From positions 1-11,048 of the forward strand of contig JAGRJX010000328.1 in NCBI GenBank assembly GCA_020442545.1: DNA of 11,048 bases, in the 5' to 3' direction. The position numbers and the translations under genes were made by a program. This document shows positions 6,943 to 11,048 of this stretch, in pieces. Within the stretch, counting starts at the first letter, position 1; the number at the start of each line of letters is the position of its first letter. The notes beneath the pieces are model-generated. The model had not been told where the DNA came from and searched no databases. It saw nothing but the letters and a program-made list of their open reading frames with translations. Source of the DNA: Lysobacterales bacterium (GTDB taxonomy: Bacteria > Pseudomonadota > Gammaproteobacteria > Xanthomonadales > Xanthomonadaceae).

Positions 6943-7329
6943 ATGCCCGGACTGATCGACCGTTCTTTCTGGTCGGCGCTTCCCCTGTCTGCGCCTCTCG
7001 CTGCTGGAGATCTGCGGCTGCAGGTGCACCATTGCCTGTCTGGCGGCTGCCGGGCGGGTGCCGTGGCCGGTATGAGGTCGGCCGGCACCTACGGGTCGGC
7101 GTCTGGGGTGATTTTCGCTCATGTCGCTTCGATGAACCCGGCAGTCCGTTGCGGCCGTCCTCAGTCGGGCACCTCGCAGGCCGAACCGGTTGCCGCGCTG
7201 CACGCGCAGCATGGGGTGGAGAAGGCCGGCCATGCGTGTTGTCAGGGGCGCACGGGCCTCCTGCCGCATCTGGTCTCCGTCGCCGGTTCAGGGCGCGCTG
7301 AGCACGATATCTGTACGTATTCGTCTTGA
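6943..7329 (+). CDS. Hypothetical 128-residue protein, doubtful gene
   Basis: I recognise no family. The frame from ATG 6943 has a good Shine-Dalgarno sequence (AAAGGAG ending at 6935, seven bases before the start) and ends 17 bases before the moeA start. Many codons are GC-ending as in the neighbouring genes, which supports coding. Against it, the protein is rich in Ala, Gly, Ser, Cys and His, has no clear domain, signal peptide or membrane helix, and an overlapping + frame (6909-7301) is also open, so openness alone means little in GC-rich DNA. The frame could extend upstream to GTG 6883. Alternatives are a decayed gene or a non-coding leader for moeA. Confidence 0.3.
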   Translation: MPGLIDRSFWSALPLSAPLAAGDLRLQVHHCLSGGCRAGAVAGMRSAGTYGSASGVIFAHVASMNPAVRCGRPQSGTSQAEPVAALHAQHGVEKAGHACCQGRTGLLPHLVSVAGSGRAEHDICTYSS

Positions 7330-7346
7330 GGAAGCAAGGAAACATC

Positions 7347-8612
7347 ATGATCCCGTATGAAGAAGCGATCCGCCGGATTATCGATGCCTGCGAGCCATTG
7401 CCGTCTACTCTGGTTGACGTTGACGAGGCGATCGACCGGGTGCTGACCAGCGATGTCGTTTCCGCTGCGGATCTGCCGCCTTTTGACAACAGCGCCATGG
7501 ACGGTTTCGCACTGGACACCTCCGCTGGGGTGCTACCGCCGGGTGCCGAGCTGACCGTAGCGGGATCCCGGGCGGCCGGCGACATGGCCCATGACGCGGG
7601 CGGCATGAGTTGCGAAATCATGACCGGTGCGCGCGTGCCGCTTGGCCTGGATGCGGTCATCCCGGTCGAGCAGGTGACCGTTCTTGACCGGACAGGGCAG
7701 GGGGAAGTCAGCAGGATCCGTCTGGAATCAGCCGTTGCAGCCGGGGCCAACATTCGCCGCACCGGCCAGGATGTACGCCACGGCGAGGTTGTGCTGCATG
7801 CTGGCCAACGCCTGTGCCCGGCGTCCCACATGTTGTTGGCGGCGCTTGGTGTTCCCGCGGTTCCCGTGGTCGCAAGGGTGCCGGTTGCCGTCATCACGAC
7901 CGGTCGCGAGCTGGTTGACGATCCGGCGCAGGTGCTGGCGTCCGGGGAAATCCGCAACAGCAATGGTCCTTTCCTTGCTGACCGGCTGGCTGAGGCGGAC
8001 GCTGCCGTCGTGTATCGCCAGACCGTGGGCGACGATATCGCCCCGTTTCTTGAATCCCTGCAGCAAGGCATCGATCGCGGGGCCGGCGTCGTGATCAGCA
8101 CGGGCGCGGTATCCATGGGAAGGCACGACTTCGTACCCGAAGCGCTGCGCGCTGTCGGTGCCAGGGTGATCTTCCACAAGGTTGCGATCCGCCCGGGCAA
8201 GCCGCTCCTGTTCGCGCGCCTGTCCGATGGTCAGCTTTTCTTCGGCATTCCCGGCAATCCGGTTTCGGCTGCGGTGGCGATGCGCTTCTTCGTGGAGCCG
8301 GCCCTGCGCGCCATGCAGGGGCGTGCGCCGACGTCCTGCCTGCAGTTGCCGCTGGCGCGGCCGCTGGAGACGCGGGCAGGGTTCCGCTACCTGCTCAAGG
8401 CACGGGTACATCTGGACAGCGAGTATCGGCTGCGTGTCGACGTGCTGGACGGACAGGAGTCATTCCGCATTCGTCCGCTGGTAGCGGCCAATGCCTGGGC
8501 GATCATCCCCGAAGACGCGAGCCGGCTGGCCGCCGGCACGGTAGTTCAGGTGGTGGATCTTGATGGTCGCGGCATTCGTATTGATGGGAGCGGAGACGGC
8601 GATGGCACATGA
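7347..8612 (+). CDS. moeA: MoeA, molybdopterin molybdenumtransferase
   Basis: MoeA inserts molybdenum into adenylylated molybdopterin to complete the cofactor. The 421-residue product shows the family motifs in order: PPFDNSAMDGFA (44-55, with the catalytic-region Asp52), MTGARVP (92-98), TTGREL (184-189), SNGPFL (205-210), STGAVSMGRHDF (251-262), KVAIRPGKPLLFA (278-290) and FGIPGNPVSA (299-308). The domain IV beta-barrel fills about 330-410. In E. coli the fifth motif reads SSGGVSVGEADY, so this is the STGAVSMGRHDF variant, which I recall from MoeA proteins linked to nitrate reductase clusters. ATG 7347 is preferred over the in-frame TTG at 7326 because AAGGA (7336-7340) lies six bases before it. 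Its end overlaps a possible 41-residue ORF. It supplies cofactor for the NarG enzyme encoded downstream. Confidence 0.93.
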   Translation: MIPYEEAIRRIIDACEPLPSTLVDVDEAIDRVLTSDVVSAADLPPFDNSAMDGFALDTSAGVLPPGAELTVAGSRAAGDMAHDAGGMSCEIMTGARVPLGLDAVIPVEQVTVLDRTGQGEVSRIRLESAVAAGANIRRTGQDVRHGEVVLHAGQRLCPASHMLLAALGVPAVPVVARVPVAVITTGRELVDDPAQVLASGEIRNSNGPFLADRLAEADAAVVYRQTVGDDIAPFLESLQQGIDRGAGVVISTGAVSMGRHDFVPEALRAVGARVIFHKVAIRPGKPLLFARLSDGQLFFGIPGNPVSAAVAMRFFVEPALRAMQGRAPTSCLQLPLARPLETRAGFRYLLKARVHLDSEYRLRVDVLDGQESFRIRPLVAANAWAIIPEDASRLAAGTVVQVVDLDGRGIRIDGSGDGDGT

Positions 8613-8727
8613 CCGGATGAAGCGCGGCGCAAACAGCGTCATCGGGGGCATCAACGGCCGGGACGCATCAAGAAGACGGCGCTTGCCGTGCGCAGCGTGG
8701 TTCGGAATGGGCTGGGGGGCAACATGA
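8602..8727 (+). CDS. Possible 41-residue ORF coupled to moeA and the next gene
   Basis: An ATG at 8602 has GGAG (8592-8595) six bases before it. It opens a 41-residue frame that begins MAHDRMKR, contains a basic SRRRRLP stretch and ends GMGWGAT. It overlaps the end of moeA by 11 bases, and its stop codon overlaps the start of the next gene as ATGA at 8724-8727. Such double overlap is typical of translationally coupled operon genes. I recognise no homology. The frame is short enough to arise by chance, or it may serve only to carry ribosomes from moeA to the downstream start. Confidence 0.3.
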   Translation: MAHDRMKRGANSVIGGINGRDASRRRRLPCAAWFGMGWGAT

Positions 8728-9101
8728 AACTGCGAGTCCAGGAGCAATGCCTGCGCGTCCGTGTCGACGAGGAGGAGCTGAAACAGCTGCTGCAAGGCCG
8801 CGAGCTGGCTCTGCAGCTAGACTTTGGCGCAACCAATCGCTTCGGCTTCCGCTTGAGCTTGCACGACGGCAGCCACCCGGACCTGCAGCTGGACGGCCTC
8901 CGGTGGTCCCTCAAACTGCCGGCCCGGAAGGTGAAGGACTATGCGGAATGTCTGCCGACTCGCGATCCTCTGAGCTTCCCGATATCTGCCTCGCCAGGCG
9001 GCTCGGCCATCGTTCAGTTCGAGGTCGACGTTCGTGACAGTCTGCGGCACAGACGCCCGTCTGCCAGGGGCAGCCAGGGGCGTGGTGGCAGCACGGGATA
9101 G
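8724..9101 (+). CDS. Small DUF7009-like protein of unknown function
   Basis: This 125-residue protein starts MKLRVQEQCLRVRVDEEELKQL. That resembles the MK(I/L)RIxGNSLRLRLTxxEVxxL opening of a small beta-rich family I recall as DUF7009. It is followed by a hydrophobic strand with FG (LQLDFGATNRFGFRLSL, about residues 31-47), then WSLKLPARKVKDYAE (69-83) and a strand AIVQFEVDV (about 100-108), and ends in a basic, Gly/Ser-rich tail (RHRRPSARGSQGRGG). It has no signal peptide or membrane helix and is probably cytosolic. ATG 8724 is chosen because the family-like sequence begins there; the upstream GTG at 8688 would add 12 unrelated residues. It lies between moeA and narK, so a role in cofactor use or nitrate reductase maturation is possible but unproven. 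The family assignment is from memory and moderate. Confidence 0.7.
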   Translation: MKLRVQEQCLRVRVDEEELKQLLQGRELALQLDFGATNRFGFRLSLHDGSHPDLQLDGLRWSLKLPARKVKDYAECLPTRDPLSFPISASPGGSAIVQFEVDVRDSLRHRRPSARGSQGRGGSTG

Positions 9102-9104
9102 CTG

Positions 9105-9154
9105 TCCTGCGCCGGCAGGATGCCGCGATCATCCGGTGGCAGGATTCCGGTCCT
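9105..9154 (+). terminator. Short hairpins after the DUF7009-like gene
   Basis: TCCTGC (9105-9110) pairs with GCAGGA (9115-9120) around a GCCG tetraloop, starting four bases after the stop codon. A second small foldback, AGGA/TCCT, follows at 9141-9154. The octamer GGCAGGAT occurs twice, at 9114-9121 and 9138-9145. No T-tract is present. The region may weakly separate the cofactor genes from the narK promoter. Confidence 0.35.
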
Positions 9155-9210
9155 CATCGTTTCGACAGGTCACTGCGGCATTGCCCGTTGCCTTACAACG
9201 CATTTGTCGT

Positions 9211-9224
9211 TTGATTCAGGTCAA
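9211..9224 (+). promoter_or_regulatory. FNR/ANR box upstream of narK
   Basis: TTGATTCAGGTCAA matches the FNR/ANR consensus TTGAT-N4-ATCAA at nine of ten informative bases. FNR-type regulators carry an oxygen-sensitive iron-sulfur cluster and activate nitrate-respiration genes when oxygen is absent. The site lies 99 bases before narK and at exact class II distance from a -10-like element. Confidence 0.82.
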
Positions 9225-9246
9225 TACGCTTCGGCAACGCCTCACC

Positions 9247-9259
9247 TATCGTGTCACCG
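9247..9259 (+). promoter_or_regulatory. Probable -10 element and transcript start for narK
   Basis: TATCGT (9247-9252) matches the -10 consensus TATAAT at four of six bases. The FNR box is centred at 9217.5. A class II promoter, centred at -41.5, would start at about 9259 and have its -10 at 9247-9252, exactly where this hexamer is. There is no separate -35 element, as expected when FNR overlaps that position. The predicted leader before narK is about 65 bases. Confidence 0.6.
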
Positions 9260-9323
9260 TGGCGGTGCAGAGTCCTTCAGGGCGAGATCGCCGAGCGGAC
9301 ATGAGGAATGAGGAGACGGGACG

Positions 9324-10703
9324 ATGGCTGGAAGCACGCTGACCGACTGGCGACCGGAAGACGACGCGTTCTGGAATGAGACCGGGCGGCGAATCGCCAA
9401 CCGCAACCTGGCGATATCGATCCCCGCGCTGCTGCTGGCGTTCGCCATCTGGATGATGTTTTCGGCGGTGGTAGTGAGCCTGCCCAAGGTCGGCTTCCGC
9501 TTCGATACCGACCAACTGTTCTGGCTGACAGCCCTTCCCGGGCTTTCCGGTGCCACCATGCGCATTTTCTACGCATTCCTGGTGCCGATCTTCGGAGGGC
9601 GCCGCTGGACGGCCATTTCGACCGCGCTGCTGATGATTCCCGCAGTCTGGCTTGGCTTCGCCGTTCAGGACCCTGCCACACCGTTCTGGCACTTCATGAT
9701 GATCGCCATACTTTGCGGCTTTGGCGGCGGCAACTTTGCCTCATCCATGTCCAACATCTCGTTCTTTTTCCCCAAGGCCAAGCAGGGCTACGCGCTGGGC
9801 ATGAATGCCGGACTGGGCAACGTCGGTGTCTCGGTAACCCAGTTCCTGATCCCGGCCGTGATCACGGTGGGCGTATTCGGCAGCATTGCCGGTGCTCCAC
9901 AGGCCAGTTCGGAAGGCGGCACACTGTATCTGCAAAATGCCGGGTTCATCTGGCTGCCGTTCCTGCTGGCCTGCACGCTGGCAGCATGGTTTGGCATGAA
10001 CGACATTACCTCGGCACGGTCGAGCTTTGCCGAGCAGTCGGTCATCTTCCGGCGCAAGCACAACTGGCTGATCTGCTGGCTGTACACCGGCACTTTCGGC
10101 AGCTTCATCGGCTATTCGGCCGGTTTTCCCATGTTGATCAAGACCCAGTTTCCCGAGGTCAACGCGCTCAGCTATGCCTTCCTGGGTCCGCTGGTCGGCG
10201 CGCTGGCACGGCCGCTCGGCGGCTGGCTTTCCGACCGCCTCGGCGGGGCCATGCTGACGTTCTGGGTATTCGTGCTGATGGCCGCGGCGGTCTTTGGCGT
10301 GCTGTTGACCTTGCCCGGAGCCGGCGGCGAAGGCAGCTTCATGGGCTTTCTTGGCATCTTCATGCTGCTGTTCGTGCTGACCGGGATCGGCAACGCGTCC
10401 ACCTTCCGGATGATCCCGATCATCTTCCGGACCCGACGGGAACGCGAGCTGACACCGGATTCGACCGACGAAGATCGTGCGCTTGCCGCGCGTCGTGCCG
10501 GCATTGAATCGGCCGCGGTCATCGGATTTTCGTCTGCGATTGGCGCCTATGGTGGCTTCTTCATTCCGAAGAGCTACGGCACCTCCATTGCGCTGACCGG
10601 GGGGCCGGAAATGGCGCTCTACGGTTTTGTCGCTTTTTACGCGACCTGTATTGCCATTACGTGGTGGTGGTACTTCCGCCGTGGCGCGGAAGTCCGATGC
10701 TAA
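9324..10703 (+). CDS. narK: NarK, nitrate/nitrite transporter
   Basis: This 459-residue major facilitator protein of the nitrate/nitrite porter family is strikingly like E. coli NarK. Shared stretches include TDWRPED (7-13), SLPKVGF (52-58), VPIFGGRRWTA (87-97), NFASSMSNISFFFPK (137-151) and TFGSFIGYSAGF (257-268). About 12 hydrophobic helices can be traced. The two substrate-binding arginines correspond to Arg80 (E. coli Arg89) and Arg296 (in GALAR, E. coli Arg305). The nitrate signature glycine stretches are GLGNVGVSV (163-171) and GIGNASTF. E. coli NarK exchanges nitrate for nitrite across the inner membrane, and the same is inferred here. A good Shine-Dalgarno (AGGAG, 9311-9315) precedes ATG 9324. 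It is preceded by an FNR box and followed by narG after 71 bases. Only one narK copy is visible, unlike the narK1-narK2 pairs of some denitrifiers. Confidence 0.95.
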   Translation: MAGSTLTDWRPEDDAFWNETGRRIANRNLAISIPALLLAFAIWMMFSAVVVSLPKVGFRFDTDQLFWLTALPGLSGATMRIFYAFLVPIFGGRRWTAISTALLMIPAVWLGFAVQDPATPFWHFMMIAILCGFGGGNFASSMSNISFFFPKAKQGYALGMNAGLGNVGVSVTQFLIPAVITVGVFGSIAGAPQASSEGGTLYLQNAGFIWLPFLLACTLAAWFGMNDITSARSSFAEQSVIFRRKHNWLICWLYTGTFGSFIGYSAGFPMLIKTQFPEVNALSYAFLGPLVGALARPLGGWLSDRLGGAMLTFWVFVLMAAAVFGVLLTLPGAGGEGSFMGFLGIFMLLFVLTGIGNASTFRMIPIIFRTRRERELTPDSTDEDRALAARRAGIESAAVIGFSSAIGAYGGFFIPKSYGTSIALTGGPEMALYGFVAFYATCIAITWWWYFRRGAEVRC

Positions 10704-10774
10704 TGATTGCTATTGGGCTGCCGCCGTGAGTTGGTCGGCTACAATGAGATTGTCGTTCTTGTGAGGATCATGCG
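10704..10774 (+). promoter_or_regulatory. narK-narG spacer with narG ribosome binding site
   Basis: The 71-base spacer has no terminator-like hairpin, so narK and narG are probably co-transcribed. TACAAT (10740-10745) resembles a -10 element but has no -35 at a suitable distance and no FNR box. AGGA (10764-10767) lies seven bases before the narG ATG and serves as its Shine-Dalgarno sequence. Confidence 0.45.
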
Positions 10775-11048
10775 ATGAGCTACTTCCTGGACCGCCTGCA
10801 GTTTTTCAGGCGCGAGCGTACCGATTTTGCGGACGGGCACGGCACGACCCGTGGTGAGGACCGCAACTGGGAAGACAGCTACCGGGCACGCTGGCAGTAC
10901 GACAAGATCGTGCGTTCTACCCATGGCGTGAACTGCACCGGCTCCTGCAGCTGGAAGATCTACGTCAAGAATGGCCTGGTCACCTGGGAAACCCAGCAGA
11001 CTGACTACCCGCGAACGCGGCCGGACCTGCCCAATCACGAGCCGCGCG
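10775..11048 (+). CDS. narG: NarG, respiratory nitrate reductase alpha subunit (N-terminal part)
   Basis: This is the start of the catalytic molybdenum subunit of the membrane-bound nitrate reductase NarGHI, which reduces nitrate to nitrite on the cytoplasmic side using quinol electrons. The visible 91 residues align almost gap-free with E. coli NarG: MSYFLDRLQFF, then FADGHG (18-23), DKIVRSTHGVNCTGSCSW (43-60), VTWETQQTDYPRTRPDL and NHEPR. His50, Cys54 and Cys58 are the first three ligands of the FS0 [4Fe-4S] cluster; the fourth cysteine lies beyond the window. The short basic N-terminus (FLDRLQFFRRER) resembles the vestigial twin-arginine leader of other NarG proteins. The ATG at 10775 is supported by a Shine-Dalgarno and by alignment. 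The gene runs off the right edge, with narH, narJ and narI expected to follow. Confidence 0.96.
   Translation, partial: MSYFLDRLQFFRRERTDFADGHGTTRGEDRNWEDSYRARWQYDKIVRSTHGVNCTGSCSWKIYVKNGLVTWETQQTDYPRTRPDLPNHEPR

Noticed and set aside
6776..8200. 474-residue open frame on the minus strand across moeA and its leader
   Set aside because: Most of it is antisense to conserved MoeA motifs, and the remainder is Arg/Pro/Ser-rich with no recognisable domain.
9063..9081. Tandem GCCAGGGGC repeat at the end of the DUF7009-like gene
   Set aside because: Two nine-base copies within a low-complexity Arg/Gly/Ser coding tail are too little to call a repeat element.
9713..10507. 264-residue + strand frame inside narK
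   Set aside because: It is out of frame with the conserved transporter and its translation is Arg/His-rich; narK fully explains the region.
10713..10745. A separate sigma70 promoter for narG (TTGGGC and TACAAT)
   Set aside because: The spacing between the two hexamers is 21 bases, too long for a normal promoter, and no regulator site accompanies it.
10739..11038. 99-residue minus-strand frame at the right edge
   Set aside because: It is antisense to the highly conserved N-terminus of NarG.
1..11048. CRISPR array, tRNA, rRNA, insertion sequence, or toxin-antitoxin or defence genes
   Set aside because: No regularly spaced repeats, cloverleaf-like sequences, transposase motifs or defence-type domains were seen anywhere in the window.

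Overview
The window is GC-rich, and every supported gene lies on the + strand. It reads as a chromosome segment from a gammaproteobacterium. The gene content (PilF, RodZ, YfgM, BamB and Der in one run) and the style of the intergenic repeats suggest the Xanthomonadales (Xanthomonadaceae or Rhodanobacteraceae). That placement is inference from gene order and recalled family resemblance, not from a search.

Bases 1-5852 are a tightly packed housekeeping block. It starts inside rlmN (23S rRNA/tRNA adenine-C2 methyltransferase), then runs through pilF/pilW (type IV pilus pilotin lipoprotein), rodZ (cell shape), yfgM (inner-membrane TPR protein), bamB (outer-membrane assembly lipoprotein) and der (ribosome-assembly GTPase). 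Genes overlap or sit a few bases apart, except for a 128-bp gap between rodZ and yfgM. In enteric bacteria ispG and hisS occupy that spot; here they are missing.

Bases 5853-6000 hold a degenerate intergenic repeat that marks the change from housekeeping to nitrate-respiration genes. Bases 6001-9101 carry molybdenum-cofactor genes: mobA, then a 737-bp stretch with an FNR-like site and a doubtful 128-residue ORF, then moeA. After moeA come a possible 41-residue ORF and a small DUF7009-like gene, linked to each other and to moeA by overlapping start and stop codons.

Bases 9102-9323 form a clear anaerobic promoter region. A near-perfect FNR/ANR box is followed, at exactly class II spacing, by a -10-like hexamer. 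It precedes narK (nitrate/nitrite transporter) and the beginning of narG (catalytic subunit of respiratory nitrate reductase), which runs off the right edge. MobA and MoeA make the bis-MGD molybdenum cofactor that NarG needs, NarK moves nitrate in and nitrite out, and NarG reduces nitrate, so the right half is one functional unit for anaerobic nitrate respiration.

I saw no tRNA, rRNA, CRISPR array, insertion sequence or phage gene. I did not find a clearly new system. The least explained parts are the DUF7009-like gene with its coupled mini-ORF, and the long leader before moeA.
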